From the NCBI GenBank assembly GCA_029204225.1, contig CM055109.1, positions 33,709,963 to 33,773,962 on the forward strand: DNA of 64,000 nt. The letters are read 5' to 3'. The stretch's first letter is position 1. Each line of letters begins with the position of its first letter. Positions 1 through 12,649 of this stretch are shown here, piece after piece. A program made the position numbers and the translations under genes. The DNA comes from Diphasiastrum complanatum. Lineage: Eukaryota > Streptophyta > Lycopodiopsida > Lycopodiales > Lycopodiaceae. Under the pieces are notes generated by a model. It had not been told where the DNA came from. It made no database searches and saw only the letters and a program-made list of their open reading frames with translations.

Positions 1-1390
1 TGGTATGACTATAAAAAACTGGAGATTTCTTAGAAGAACAGTAGACTGATGATAATCAAACAGATGGAAGGAAGGCTGGTGGTGACAACGGTAGATGGTG
101 TGGACGATAGACATATTAATGGGCATAAAATTCGAAATATGGCAAGAGGCCGGTTGAAGAAGGAGACTGATTTCCCAATATTTGTGTTTCCCTTTTTGAA
201 GGATCTTTGTTGTGACTGGGGTACTTCTTTTGATTGAGTCTCTTTGGACTACCCATATGTCTTCTTAGCCTTTGACGTTGGCTGGATTCTGGTCACAGTG
301 GCACCGGGAGCAGCGCCGACGTCGGTGGCGCCGAGAGCAGTAGGGGCGCTGCTGGCGCTTTTTCTCAAGTAATATTTTCTTGCTCACTTTTCCAGGCTAC
401 TCCGACATGGATTACTCCATTAGATTCTTCAAATCCGGCACAGAAAAGTGGTTCTTGATGAACTTCTAGTTCAGTTTGAGCTATCTTCTATGCTAATACT
501 TCCTTTGCATTTGGCACCAACTTCAGGAACTCTCCCAACGTAATATTGATCTTACTAGACAAAATACTCATGAGGAGTTTTGTTTCCGGCACTTCAGGTT
601 CAGTCATCTTGAAGGGTTCTTCATGATGACACAACTGAACATTCATATTTGTACGTGGATTATTTGGTGATTGCGCTGGTGAAGAATGAACTTCAGCTGT
701 TGCTTTAGCGGCTTCAAGCTCCTCTTCTTTCTACCAATGTTTAATCCATTGCCTCATATCTTGGTATCTTCTTCTTTCTGCGTGGAGATTTGAATAGACT
801 CCAGAGTTGTTAGTATTTCAGTCAATGGTATAGAATCAATAGGTATTGGATCCACTATAGGTTCTTTCTGCTTCTATGCTCTGGTAACCACCATCAAGGG
901 TACACTTGGTTCGGTCTGAGCTGCTGCTCTATGCTTAATTGTTATCAAATTCATAGGACTTGTGACCGGTGGCGGCTTCGATCTTGCTGGACACTCCTTG
1001 TAGCAATGCCCCTAACCATAGTCATGATAGAATGGTACAAATTTGCCTTTGTTTGGACATTCTACAACTTCGTGATTTTCTCCACATGCAAAGTATCCAA
1101 GCGGCGCTCTGGTCCAATTTCTAGATGCTTGTTGTTAAGCGACAACATAAATAGCATACTGTTATGAAGGTCCACTTTCATTACCATAACTTCATTGCTC
1201 GGTACCTCTGTAAGGTTATGGTTCCATCAAATTAGCCGGAGGAGCCGGTTGTGTCGGTGGGGCTGGCAAAGCTAATATCTCCGAATATCCAAGATGATGT
1301 TTGGTTGCAGGATCCTTTCTATAAAGGGGTTTCCGATATCCCATTTGGACATATCGTTGCTGGATAATCTGAGGATTAAAAAAATGTTTT
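1..1390 (-). pseudogene. Decayed Ty3/Gypsy gag C-terminal and protease-linker region (left copy)
   Basis: Read on the minus strand, a zinc-knuckle-like stretch at about 985-1101 gives ACGENHEVVECP followed by a second GHCYKECP motif. Both have the spacing of retroviral CCHC knuckles, with some Cys replaced by Tyr and a stop between them. Further along on the minus strand (about 490-660) are pieces such as NITLGEFLKLVPNAKE, which resemble the gag-protease linker of plant Gypsy elements. Many stops and frame changes break the frame, so this is a fossil. No protease or RT follows inside the window. The Gypsy assignment rests on the knuckle pair and the linker, and I could not place it in a clade. 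Confidence 0.55.
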
Positions 1391-2015
1391 CATGAATGAA
1401 TAATCTTATGTTCGAGAATTGTTCATTCATTAGAAAAGAATTCATTCATGGCTTTGAATAGTTGTGCGTTAAGTATAATTCTTCTTTCAAATATCGTAAG
1501 GTCAAATATAAAGATATTTTTTCAATTTGTCGAATATATGACCTTTAGTCTTGATTTTGAAATTCAAAATAAGTTGATTCGTGTTGTGTTTGAACAAACA
1601 TAAAACGTTGAATTGCCTTCAAACATCTTTCAAAATTCAGAACTCAGCATCACATATTCAACATCACATGCAAGAGTTTGGAATAAATATTTACAATATA
1701 TTCACGTCATCATGTAATGCTTGCACCATCTGCAAATCTTTTTGGCAGTCAAGTAATAAAACTTGTACTAGTTGATCGTCTTCTTCAGTATCTTTTTGCA
1801 GAGTAATTTCTTTGAAGAGACGAGATGAGAACTGTAGAAACTTACACTTTACATATAAATTCATCCCCTCTTATGAAGCCCAAATCGAAATGCTATAGCT
1901 TTGTGTGTAAACAGTTTGAGGATTTACTGACACACATGATTTCGAGAAGTTGGTGCATTTTTGTTCTTTGAAAGCTAAAAGTTCTTCCTAAGCGCCACAC
2001 AGTGAAAAGTGAATT

Positions 2016-2125
2016 TCACTTTTTGCTAACTCTACTCGTGTACTGCCCATGAGAGCTAGGGCCCAAAATTTCACTAATCGCTAACTCTAGTTTTGTACCA
2101 CCCATGATAGCAAGGGACCACTTGA
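2016..2125. repeat. Short diverged direct repeat (left copy)
   Basis: Two imperfect units of about 55 bp follow each other. Each has aatttcact, then gctaactct, then a gt(g/t)(t/a)accacccatga-like end. The right copy is at 49679-49788. No function is visible. Confidence 0.5.
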
Positions 2126-2139
2126 CACGAGACCAAAAG

Positions 2140-2760
2140 TAATGGATCAAAAGAAAGAGTTGCAGAAAAAGAAAGATGAAGACAACTGTGAACCTGCAAA
2201 ATAAAACCAGCTCCTCACCCAACAAGTGGTGGTCCAAGCTCGACATTGCAAAGGTCTAAGGCTGCAACTGTAGAACTATCAGTTCCTTCACCCTTCCACC
2301 AAGTCTTCATCATGTTTCCTTACCATTACCAAACTGTGCACCCAAATCTGTTCCTACTACCAATTTTTTGATGGTGAGTCCATACCCTTGAGACTAATAA
2401 TCGAAGTTTGTGCATCCTGTAGATCGAAGGTTTCCTTGAGACTAGAACTTCAACTGAGAGAAGAACCACGGAAACACCCGTAAGCAAATGGAGGATACAG
2501 AACTTCCAGAAGTTAGAATCTGCAAAGAAACCAGAGATGAAATCGTCAATGGCAGATACAAGTGATAAGAGAAAAAGACACATGGGAAGCACTCAGACAT
2601 GCAAGTTGTAAAGCTGTTGGGAGCTCTCCAATTTTGAGAATGTCACCCACTTGCAGCAATAAAACATTTTGATTACATTGCGACAAGTTGCAAAAATAGT
2701 TTTTGATAAAGACCGGCAACAATAAACACTTGTTACAGCAAAAGAATATAGATTACATCA
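2140..2760 (+). repeat. Segment with a diverged inverted relative at 46836-47420 (left copy)
   Basis: The plus strand here matches the reverse complement of 46836-47420 over about 600 bp with many substitutions and small indels. Shared stretches include atggatcaaaag, gaagacaac and tcatcatgtttccttacc. Here the segment is full of stops, whereas the relative keeps an open frame of 112 codons. In the right copy this segment is split by the young Copia (49803-50006 and 56442-56858). The arms may be old retroelement coding sequence, but the family is not certain. Confidence 0.65.
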
Positions 2761-3109
2761 AATGAAAGATCTTGTTAAGAGCTCACTCACACTTCACAAC
2801 TTCCTCGTGAACATTTCTATTACCCACCCGTTGTTGCAAAATTGATTCATTCCATCAATTATGATGCATTCGTAATCACAGTAGTACTATGGGCAAAAGG
2901 CAGTGCTTTTACTTCAAATTCTGTGTATTATTTCAAATCAGATCTAAAAGAATAGCCTCCTAAATTTCTAATGTTGACCCCTTTAGTTTCCTTCTTCCAT
3001 AAAATAAGTTGGGTAGATTTACTTGAAATGCCCAAAGATTGCTTTTTAGATCACTGCCCATAGAGCATACTTCTATGGTTAAATTGCGTCGAGTTGTAAG
3101 GAGTCATAC

Positions 3110-3560
3110 CCTGATTGGCTATAACTTTTGCTTGGTTCATCGGAATGTGAAACTGAGTACACCATATGAAAGAGTACTCGGGCGCTCTGATTAGCTATCC
3201 CAGTTTTCTAACAGCTATAACTTTCTTGTTTCTAGGCAGAACTATGACAATATGGTATGCGTTGCTCTCGGTGTCCTCTTTCATATGGTGTACTCAGTTT
3301 CACATTCCAATGCATCGATCAAAAGTTATAGCTAATAAGGATTGAGATATCTAATCAGCGCGCCCGAGTACATTTGCAAAGTTGCAAATGTACTCGGGCG
3401 CACTGATTATATATCCCATTTTTCTAACACCTATAACTTTCTTGTTTCTGGGCAAAACTATGACTATATGGTATGCGTTGGAAAGCTCTTGGCGTCCTCT
3501 TTCTTATGGTGTACTCAGTTTCAATTCCGATGCACCGATCAAAAGTTATATCTAATCATG
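3110..3560. repeat. Structured repeat with near-perfect hairpin (left copy)
   Basis: A block of about 165 bp that starts with gtactcgggcgc occurs twice in direct orientation (about 3173-3340 and 3388-3560). Between the units lies an inverted repeat: the arm at 3352-3379 pairs with 3382-3409 over 28 bp with one mismatch and a 2-base spacer. The phrase tatggtgtactcagtttca also occurs in both orientations, around 3150, 3290 and 3510. This looks like a non-coding repetitive element, perhaps MITE-like, but no terminal inverted repeats or target duplication were defined. Confidence 0.75.
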
Positions 3561-3719
3561 ATGGTGAATGACAATATAGATAACCAATATAGGTTAAACA
3601 GCGGGCAGCACCGAAAACACAAAATGTTGCCGGATAGCTTTCTCTCTCCATGTTATCTCTCTCTAAAGTCAAACTTGCTTAAAGGGCCCATTTTGAGCCC
3701 ATATTTCCCCTAATGTCTA

Positions 3720-4894
3720 ATTTGTACATGCTACTTACTGAATCAATTATACAGTTTTATTATGTTCACTATTATGTGAATATGAAAAAATACTTCTTTG
3801 TTCTATTGTAATCTGACTACGTCCTCTTATAATTTTGTCTGAGCTATCGAATACTTTCTACATCAATACTCACTTTGCATGTTTGTCTACAAAATTAATC
3901 TCATTGATTTTGATGATTTTAAAGTTAAAATCAAGTAGAATTGAACATGATAATTTTTGTAATAGTTTTGTTCAAATTTGATAGACATGGTCGAACATTA
4001 GAAAAAAGATCTTTCAACAGAGTCTGATAGTAGCATCTGACAAACCTTCTCCTGATAGTTATTGGCTTTCAATATCATGAAATCTTGAATCTCATGTCTG
4101 GTGCACTTGCACTACTTGCAGAACATCTTCTTCTTGGTTTGTGGATATGATGACTACTCTTGATTGCTCTTGACTTGATTCGAACTTATGTTTGCGAGTT
4201 TGAGTTCGACAAACTAGAGGCTCCATTCCTTCAATTATCTTTCTATCGCAAACAAAGCGATAACTCTTGATAGAGTTAAATCTGAGTGTGTCATGATGAT
4301 CATCACCCAGTTTTCAGCATGGATGTAGTGTTGTCACTATGTCTGGATCATTGATGACTGATCCGACAGTGGCCATCTGTTGCAAGAGGTTCTTGAACTA
4401 GGTAATGTGATTTTGTAGTAAATCACCATTGGCCATCCTAAGGGAGAAGAATCGTTTCTTGAGATGTAACTTGGAGGTTACATCTCTCACATCGTGCACA
4501 TACTCTTAGAACTCTTTTGACACAATTTCTGACAAAACATTCTTACAATAATTATTTAAAAGACAAGAAAAGACTCTTTTGTAACATTTGAAGTTTCACT
4601 TACAATTATCATTCTTGTGTAAACTAGGAACACCGAATATGTATGATGCACACTATTGGTAACGTTGTTGTGTGGAAATGACATTAAATGACTTTGGCAA
4701 GTTGAGTAAAAGTCTACCAACTACTATGCCTGACCTCAGCAAGGTTTGTTGTTGGTACAAAGGCTTCCTCATTGTCCATAATCTATGTACTCTCTCTCAT
4801 TCTATTAAATCTTTCAGTCTATTTTAGTTTTGTTCAAACAAATTACAAATTTAGCTTCCTAACAATGTAACTCATCATACACTATGTATTTAAT

Positions 4895-4898
<4 letters not shown>
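3720..4898. other. Anonymous AT-rich stretch
   Basis: There is no open frame of useful length and no recognised motif. The right-copy equivalent is 57818-58996. The sequence is conserved between the copies only because the duplication is recent. Confidence 0.6.

Positions 4899-4982
<84 letters not shown>
4899..4982. repeat. TC microsatellite (left copy, 84 bp)
   Basis: Uninterrupted TC dinucleotide run. The matching tract in the right copy is 114 bp, so it has gained or lost 15 units since duplication. Confidence 0.97.
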
Positions 4983-4987
<5 letters not shown>

Positions 4988-5147
4988 ACAAATCTAACAT
5001 TCTATTATCATCATACACTATCTATTTATCTAGTAACTTAAACCCGAAATCAAAATGCAAATTACACACACACACACTCCCTCTCTCATCATCTAATTTA
5101 TATTTTATTTTCACAAATGTAATCTTTTCTATAAGATTCTAACAATC

Positions 5148-5150
<3 letters not shown>

Positions 5151-5201
<51 letters not shown>
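5151..5201. repeat. TC microsatellite (left copy, 51 bp)
   Basis: Pure TC run. The matching tract in the right copy is about 29 bp. Confidence 0.97.
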
Positions 5202-5205
<4 letters not shown>

Positions 5206-6538
5206 TCTTTCAATCTATTTTAGTTTTGTTCAAAAAAATTAGCAAGTTTTCACCATTTCCCATAATTGTTCTTCCTGCATCAAGATTGGTTTGAAGTCTT
5301 GAACTACTCTTATAGTACATCCCAAGCTTGTCTTGGTGGCACAACATCACTAGTGTGGGTAATGATGTGGTCCTTCACTAATAAGCTGAAGGTCAACGCT
5401 CTTCCCATCTTCATGTTGAATACGTTGATGTCCGTTTCATTTGGCGGTCTTCTCTCATCTTCTGTGATGACATTTTACAATTCTTTTTCTATCAGAATGT
5501 TTTTCATTTTAAACTTCCACACAACATAGTCGGAAATCCCGTGCAATTTATTATTTTCAGTCAAAATGGACTCTCCCACGTTTGCCATCTCCAAAATGCC
5601 TGAAACTTCACGTGTAGTCTAAAAAGAGTATGTCGAAGCCAATGGCGATGTCAAAATTCAAAAATAATGACCTGCACTATTTAGCTTACAAGACCATCCG
5701 CCACGTTATCTCCAAATCGGAAGCCAAGATGGGTTTTGTTTCCAAAATGTTTTTAGGCACACAATGCCATTGGAAGAAGTAGACCACGACAATGCCACTA
5801 GAAGAAGTAGCTCCGATCTATCAAGATCAATATCAACCAGTCTTATTATGGGATCCTCTGATGGATGCTGTGTCTCATTTAATGAACAAGGTTATCAAGA
5901 ATGGCCACCAGACTCATACAATTATTATCGAAAATTTGACAAGTCCATGTTCTTGCTGATCGTCATCAAGTAAAGCCTCAGTTTTACGTAAGCGAACCCA
6001 TATCTACGCTTTTCCTATAGCACAAAAATAAAAAATCTATATATATGCCCTCTACAGACTTTGACAATGCGACTCGTCATCATCCCAAGAACCAGTCAAA
6101 GGTAGAGTGGGCAGCAGGAGCATGTTGTTCGATTCTGGGAATGACATGGAACATTTTAGAATATGAAAAGAGGATTTGACAATAAGCCCAAACAATACAT
6201 AAATGAAGTAGAGAGTCGGAAATATTGGAAACAGGCAACCAATTGGCATCTTGCATGTGTGAGTCCAACATTGGGCCTTAGGATAATAAGTGCCATGGAG
6301 CACAATTAATCAATTAAGTATCTTAAACTTAGCTTTTGTAAAGTTCTTAAGTTGGAAAACACAACTTGACCTCAAGAAACACAAAGTGATCTTGACGGTC
6401 AAGATAGCGATCCTGATGGAACTTCAATAGCTAATCAGAGTGAAGGGGGATCACCTCTCAAATCTATAAGAGGGAGCCATTTCCCTTGTACTTGATCATC
6501 TTCTACTCTTAATAAAAAACTTTGTCCGTTTCTCTTTC

Positions 6539-6541
<3 letters not shown>
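5202..6541. other. Stretch without recognisable genes (left copy)
   Basis: Short open frames occur at 5266-5529 and 5764-5973 and are repeated in the right copy, but they match no family I know and show no coding signature. The right-copy equivalent is 59308-60647. Confidence 0.5.

Positions 6542-6617
<76 letters not shown>
6542..6617. repeat. TC microsatellite (left copy, 76 bp)
   Basis: Pure TC/CT run. The matching tract in the right copy is 48 bp. Confidence 0.97.
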
Positions 6618-6621
<4 letters not shown>

Positions 6622-7324
6622 CAATCCTCCTCCTCATTTAGAAAACCATAGAGCAATCATTAAGATTCGTAGGTAGGGTTACTTTCACAGTTCACCTCCC
6701 TTGAGAAGACCAACATTTTGAGGAGAAGATCTAGAGCCAATAACATCTAGATAAGCACAAATAAATGAAACTGAGAAAAGACCAAAAGAGAGGTAGCATC
6801 AGAGATGAACGTCGTACCAATCTAGGCTATTCCACAAGTACTCCATCTTCTTCAAGTGAGTGCACATGTTTTCTTCCTCTTTGTGGCCGCCCCCTCCAAG
6901 CCCTCATATGGCTTGATCTCATTCAATTTTTTAGCACTTTTAATTTCGTCTGAGGCATAGAATAAGGGCAACCTACTTACTATGAGTCCATAGAGTATTC
7001 AATTGCCAAAAACCGTGGAGAAACAGTGAGATAAGCCCATATTGAGAAAGAGGTTATTTCACTTTTTTTTCACAATTTTTTTGAGAAAACTGCTAGGTTT
7101 TTTTGATAATTGGCAATTATCAAACATAAAGTTTAGACTTTTTTCATGGCGATTGAGTGGGCTAGAACAACTACCTTCTTGTCCTTATGACATCCAAAAA
7201 GGTGCATGGACGGTAAAGTTACTACTGATTTTGTGAAAAACTAGTAACCATCACCCGATTTTTTTCACAAACATTGTATATATAGTTTCTTCTTTGGCAA
7301 CTCTAGATTTCATTTTAGGAGTAA

Positions 7325-7486
7325 GCACATTGAAATTAAATAGACTAAAGTAAGCTTAGAGTATTGTCGAATGCAAAACATGATAGCAGACGTATTTACC
7401 AAGGCATTGAGCGTTGATGCACATAACAGATTTTGTGCATTGCTTAGTCTAAAGATCAAGGCATTCATGGACCCAGATTAAGAGGG
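7325..7486 (+). pseudogene. Copia RNase H C-terminal tail remnant (left copy)
   Basis: The plus strand reads KHIEIK, a few degenerate codons, then MIADVFTKALSV, which is the conserved end of Copia RNase H (HxADxxTKxL). A stop and a purine-rich taagagggcaact, like a polypurine tract, follow. A 3' LTR may begin near 7491, but no partner was found. This is the last part of a Copia pol whose upstream portion is missing. Confidence 0.65.
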
Positions 7487-7489
7487 CAA

Positions 7490-9595
7490 CTGATTTTCAT
7501 CATCTAAAATCTATGAGGTATTTTCTTATTCCAAAATTATGATACGCTATGCAACATGAACCTTTATATGTGCACACTTTCTCTACACTTTGTAATGGGT
7601 TTTTGAAGCATGAAATGATGGGTGTCATAGCCATGGGTTTTTATTTCCTTTTGAAATGCCTTAGATGTTGCCATGGGTGTTTGAAATTGAGTGGTCAAAC
7701 ATTGAATGGAATATGCATCATTTTTTAGATAGCTTAATTCGCTTGCTTGAAATCCTTATTCGTGATATGAAATGGCACGAATCACGTTTGTTTTCAGAGT
7801 AAGCTAAGTATTGATTAGACGGTTGGTATCTTAATGCAATTCACTCCTCTCTTCTTGGAACATCGGAGAAAGGATTAAATCCACGATGGTAAATATACAT
7901 TGTCATACGTTTAGAATTAACTCCCATCAGTTATTCATATAGTTTCACCGGAATCAGGACAACTTGTTGGAACACACGATTTCTAGCCATGCACATGCAA
8001 CTATTCTCGAACTGGATAGAGTGGGGGGTAGACAACGAGAGTGTTTTAAGAGAAACAAGAGAGTTGCCTTGATCACAGAAAATTGATGGGTGGAAAAAAA
8101 TTAAAAAATCTCTGACAACACATAAGAGTGATAGGTAAGAGGGAGGAAAATCTTTCCTTCTGCAAGAAAGCCTTGTTTTAGCACCCATATCAATCCTAAC
8201 ATCTATGCATGATTTCCAGTTTCTTTGATGGGATCACAAATGTGAAGACTTCCAAATCTAAGGAGTTGGATTTTTACATACCCTTAAAGTTAGAGAACTT
8301 TATTGAGAGATGTCATAGGGAAGATCGTTTGAGACATGTATCACGAGATATTGATAATTCAAGATTTATTTTTCAGTTAAAAAGATTACTACCTTACAAA
8401 AATCTAGTTATAGACCTTCGGTTCTTTAATCTCTTATTGTCACAACAATACTGACAGATGATCCAAGAGACATTCTTAGCCCCATATAAACTCTTGTAAA
8501 GATTGATTGACAATGTAAGAGATAGTCCTAGAATATGAGACACACGTGAAGGAAGTATTCTTAATGTACTTTGGATGTAGGAGAAAGTTTAATATGAGTG
8601 TTGTCTAAGGTCATATACTTTGCCCATATATGAGATAAAAGGACTAAAATTTTTCCCCATGAGTCAGAGTTTAAAGAGTGTACTAGAATACTTCCTAGAG
8701 AGATATCAGAATCATCACTAGATTTGATTATCAAGATTTACTTTGAGATCTACTAATCCTCTTATGAGTAAAGAGGGAGAATCATTGGTACGTTTAGAGG
8801 TGAGTAAATTTCTAGATCTATGATGGAGAGACCCTAGAGAATAATCCCAAGGCATTTACAAGATATCCTATAAGGTATTGTCCTGTCATCAGGATTGTTG
8901 GTTGGGTAGTAGCAGAGTTGATAACCCTAGACATCACCATTTGCATTGTGAGAATGGATGATTTAGCCAATGATTTCAATTTCACATACAAGTCTTATCC
9001 CATATTTTCAACTCATAAAGGTGCTCATTATTTATTTTTTCAACTTTTATTTTATTTTATTATTATTTTTGCAATTTTATCCTCATGTTTTTTGTTTCTT
9101 TTCTTTTACAGGTTATTTTTTGGAAGCTTTTTATTTTTCTCCGCTTTTGTTCCGCGTTTTCTTTTTCAAATTTGTTTTCTTGAATTCTTTTAATCTTCCC
9201 ATTCTCTTGAAAAAAATAAACAAAAATGTGGTGAACCTGTGCCGCTCGTTACGGACATTGTGCTAACAGACCACTTTCAACAATCGGACTGACGTGATAT
9301 TGAAGCTCCACAGCAGGGAGAGGGCACACTTTTTCTCAGCCTAGGGATATCTACACAGGAATAAAAAATCGACGTTCCCATATCTTTTCATGCACTTTCA
9401 GCAAAGGAAGAAAAACTGCTTTCAAGATTGAAAAGGGCTGTCGTAGGTTACATTAAATCCAAGCACAAAAACAGGCTCCTCTACATGCATTCACTTACAC
9501 CGAAAACCAATTGCTTCTAGAATCTTTTCCTACAATCAATTCATTGCATTCTGCACACAAGAAATGATCAAACCATCGTCCCTACCAAGAGAACT
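7490..9595. other. AT-rich stretch without recognised genes (left copy)
   Basis: An 81-codon open frame at 8209-8454 (starts MISSFFDGITNVKTSKSKE) and T-rich overlapping frames near 8918-9266 are present. None matches a known family. The T-rich ones have a composition that would give a spurious hydrophobic peptide. The equivalent in the right copy is 61556-63661. Confidence 0.5.
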
Positions 9596-10110
9596 ATCTT
9601 GTCTGGAGCGCGGAACTACACCTGTTCTGATACCATAATAGAATAATGGTGTTAATCCTTTCTAACCATTAATGTGTTAATATCTTGTCTGGTGCAGGGA
9701 ACTACACCTGTTCTGATACCATCATAGAATTATGTTGTTAATCCATTCTAGCAATTAATGTGTTAATATCTTGTCTGGTGCAGGGGACTACATCTGTTCT
9801 GATACCATAATAGAATTATGGTGTTAATCCATTCTGACCATTAATGTGTTAATATCTTGTCTGGTGCAGGGGACTACACATGTTCTGACACCATCATAGA
9901 ATTATGGTGTTATTTATTTCTAGCAATTAGTGTGTTAACATCTTGTCTGGTGCAGGGAACTACATCTGTTCTGATACCATAATAGAATCATGGTGTTAAT
10001 CCATTCTAACAATTAATGTGCTAATATCGTCTGGTGCAGGGGACTACACCTGTTATGATACCATAATAGAATTATGGTATTAATCCAGTCTAACAATTAC
10101 CGGCATACTT
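9596..10110. repeat. 86-bp tandem repeat array, about 6 units (left copy)
   Basis: Units start at the phrase atcttgtctgg at 9596, 9682, 9768, 9854 and 9940. A slightly shortened unit begins at about 10025. Each unit carries ggactacacctgttctgatacca and the short palindrome ccataat-aga-attatgg. Read on the minus strand, tggtatcagaacagg resembles a retrotransposon primer-binding site (TGGTATCAGAGC). The array may therefore derive from an LTR/PBS junction that was amplified, which is inference. Confidence 0.9.
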
Positions 10111-11300
10111 TCATCTGCCTGGCTCCTTTCATTGCGTAATATATAGTTTAGCTTTTTTCATGATTCCCTTCATACATAGTTTAGCTTTTTTCACATCACC
10201 ATTATGAAACAAAATCTGCATTTGGAAACATAATCAAATTCTCAAAAACGAAAGTTGTGGATTGGACTGCTGCCCATTCTGCTTTTTAAGCAAAAATGGG
10301 CAAAAAAAGCCCTAACTATCCATTACATATATTAAAAGCATTCATCATAGATATCACTTTGTAATAGACATTGTAACAAAGTATTAACACACACAAGATC
10401 AATCTTCATAAGCAAAGTGCTCTCCATAAACATACCACAAGAATGAGCTATATACAAACACACACACACACATGAGTGTGTGTGTCTCTGTGTGAGAGGT
10501 GGGAGGTTATATCTTTTCACAAAAACCTCTTCCAATTAACTCATTTAACCCTAAGTAATTGTTGTTATACACCATTAAATTTCTCATTACCTAGAGGCTA
10601 ATCTACTTCATGACATATTGCATTTGCTAGAGAAATGTATGGACTACCTAGCCCACTAGCTACTTTATGGCCTACTTGGTCTACTTGGCCAATTTTATCA
10701 TCTCCTTGATGGCCTACTTGGTATACTAGCTAAACTAGTGTATGGCCTACTTGGATGATCTATTATGTTACCTTCTAGCAAACCTATTGTTCCCGATAAT
10801 CTACTGCATAAATCTACATTACACAATGTGAGTTTAGGAGCTACTATGTGATTTCACCTTGGCCTACTAATTAACCTAATATAAGGTCTACTTGGCCATA
10901 TCTCGATATAACATGTAGGTTCCCCTATGACTCAAACTCTATACATATTGTTCAAATAATTCTATAGTTTGTAAAGAGAAAATTGTAAATGTATGGTCGG
11001 GGAAAAAAAAAACTCTCACCAAGTTGTTGAGTCACTTGGAAATCATTTGTAATCGGTAGTCCACCTTGGGGACCCGAAATATGAGTTAATGCCATCAGAT
11101 AATGGATTCCAGAGATGTGTCTTGGGCACAATGAAGAAATTCGCTTGAGTGAAGTTGCACCTTAGTGTGAGGATAGAATTAGGGGAGATGGGAGACTTAA
11201 GATGCAACATATGTGGAATGCCACACACCCTCATCATCATGTTGTTTTGAGGTTAGTGTTTATGAAGTATGTGTTGTATCTCAAAGATTTCAACTTCCAA
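10111..11300. other. AT-rich stretch with CA/TG-rich patch
   Basis: No gene is seen. A CA run at about 10456-10470 followed by a TG run at 10475-10485 forms a small inverted pair. The phrases 'ggcctacttgg' and 'ctacttgg' recur several times at 10660-10900, suggesting a diffuse short repeat. Confidence 0.5.
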
Positions 11301-12640
11301 TCCCATCCTACTCTCTAGCATTTATGATGTAAGAGCAAGTTTGGACATCAAATTTCCCCTTTCCATTGAGATTTTTATGACTCCGAATTCAAATGAATCA
11401 TTTTATATGTATGTCAAGTACATCATGGACATGCATTCACTCAAATGTGTCATCTTTGGCCAATGAGTTAGTTTCAATAACTACAATAAGTTTTAGACAT
11501 TAGGATTTAAATATAAAGTCTTGAAAAAGCCATTGTTTACCAATGAGCAAGTTTAGACAATGCTATTCGGGTCCTCACATATGGCTTTGTGTCCTATGGC
11601 TCGTATCAGTTTTTAACGATCAATTATCAAGTTCAGACAACAACATTTAATTTTGCAGGTCACAATTTATGGGTTAGGGCATCAACAAGTCAATTATGAT
11701 CTGCACAAAATTTAAAATCAAGATTTACGGTCCCCACATGGGGTTTATGATTTAGAGCTCAACTAAGTTATTTTTTTTAATCAGTGAGCAAATCTAGACA
11801 ATAATATCCATTTCCCTACACTACCACAACTTATGGATTGAATAATATAATTTTGACAAATGAACAAGTTCAAACATTATGTACATTAGTGTTTATGATA
11901 TGGGACTACAACAACTCATTTTGATCAATGAGCAAGCTATAACAATATTTGATCTCATATGTTAACGTCTATTGTTTAGGGTTTGATTGAGTCCTTTATG
12001 AGCTTAGAGCAAGTTCGGACATCACAATCATGCTCCAAATATGAGAGATCACATCATTGAGATAGAAGGAGGTGTTTTGGACAATAACGAGCAACAATTC
12101 CATGCATTATGGTTTATAGTAGACTATGACTCGAATAAGTCATTTCAAAATAGCAACAACATTCATTTTTTCACATAAAGGCTTATGACCTATGTCTCTA
12201 ATAAGTCATCTATGATTGCATGTTCAAAACTAACAACCAATTCCACACATTAGGAACAATTGGTTAGGGCTCACACAAGTTTTTATGACCTACAACAACA
12301 TCTAGTTACATATATTAGGGCTTGAATGATTTAATTTTTACCAATGAGCAAGTTTGGCCACCCACATTCATTTTCATAGGTCTAAGTTTATGGGTTAAGG
12401 TTTGAACAAACCAACTTAGTTTTCCACATTCGATTCCATACATCATGGCTTTTACAACTTTGAATTGAAATGAGTCGTTTTAGATCTATGAGAAACTCTG
12501 AGAAGCAACATTCACATATACAACTAAACTTTGGGCTTGAAGATTGAATAATTTCTTTTTGACCAATGGGCAAGTTAAAAAGCCCACATTCAATTCCATA
12601 AGTCGAAGTTAACATTGTTCATTTGTTAGAGCTCCTCCAC
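11300..12640. repeat. Very degenerate tandem repeat, period about 75 bp
   Basis: A phrase like accaatgagcaagtttagaca recurs in diverged form near 11331, 11540, 11618, 11780, 11855, 11923, 12000, 12340 and 12560. Each is preceded by a variant of tttatgggttagggcttgaa...aagtcatttt and followed by caacattca(t)ttcc. Spacings are close to 70-80 bp or twice that. Units differ at many positions, so this is an old array. Short open frames inside it change frame from unit to unit and are not genes. Confidence 0.7.
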
Positions 12641-12649
12641 AATAAAATG

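Larger units (their letters stand above)
1..9934. repeat. Large recent duplication, left copy
   Basis: This block matches 47664-64000 base for base apart from scattered differences. The offset is 47663 up to position 2341, then 54098 after the Copia insertion in the other copy, then 54106, 54078 and 54066 as microsatellites and one deletion change the length. I counted about 25 single-base differences by eye over 9.9 kb. The left copy starts at or before the window edge and probably continues past 9934, because the other copy runs off the window end. The left copy lacks the 6430-bp Copia. An assembly artefact (two haplotypes placed in series) is an alternative to a true duplication. Confidence 0.95.

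Noticed and set aside
5266-5529. 87-codon plus-strand open frame conserved in both duplicate blocks (59372-59635)
   Set aside because: Conservation is explained by the recent duplication. No known domain and no coding signature.
8918-9266. Overlapping hydrophobic open frames that look like membrane peptides
   Set aside because: A T-rich run gives Phe/Leu-rich translation in several frames; no homologue recognised.
9596-10110. Regular spaced repeats that might suggest a CRISPR array
   Set aside because: Units are contiguous 86-bp tandem repeats without unique spacers, in eukaryotic DNA.
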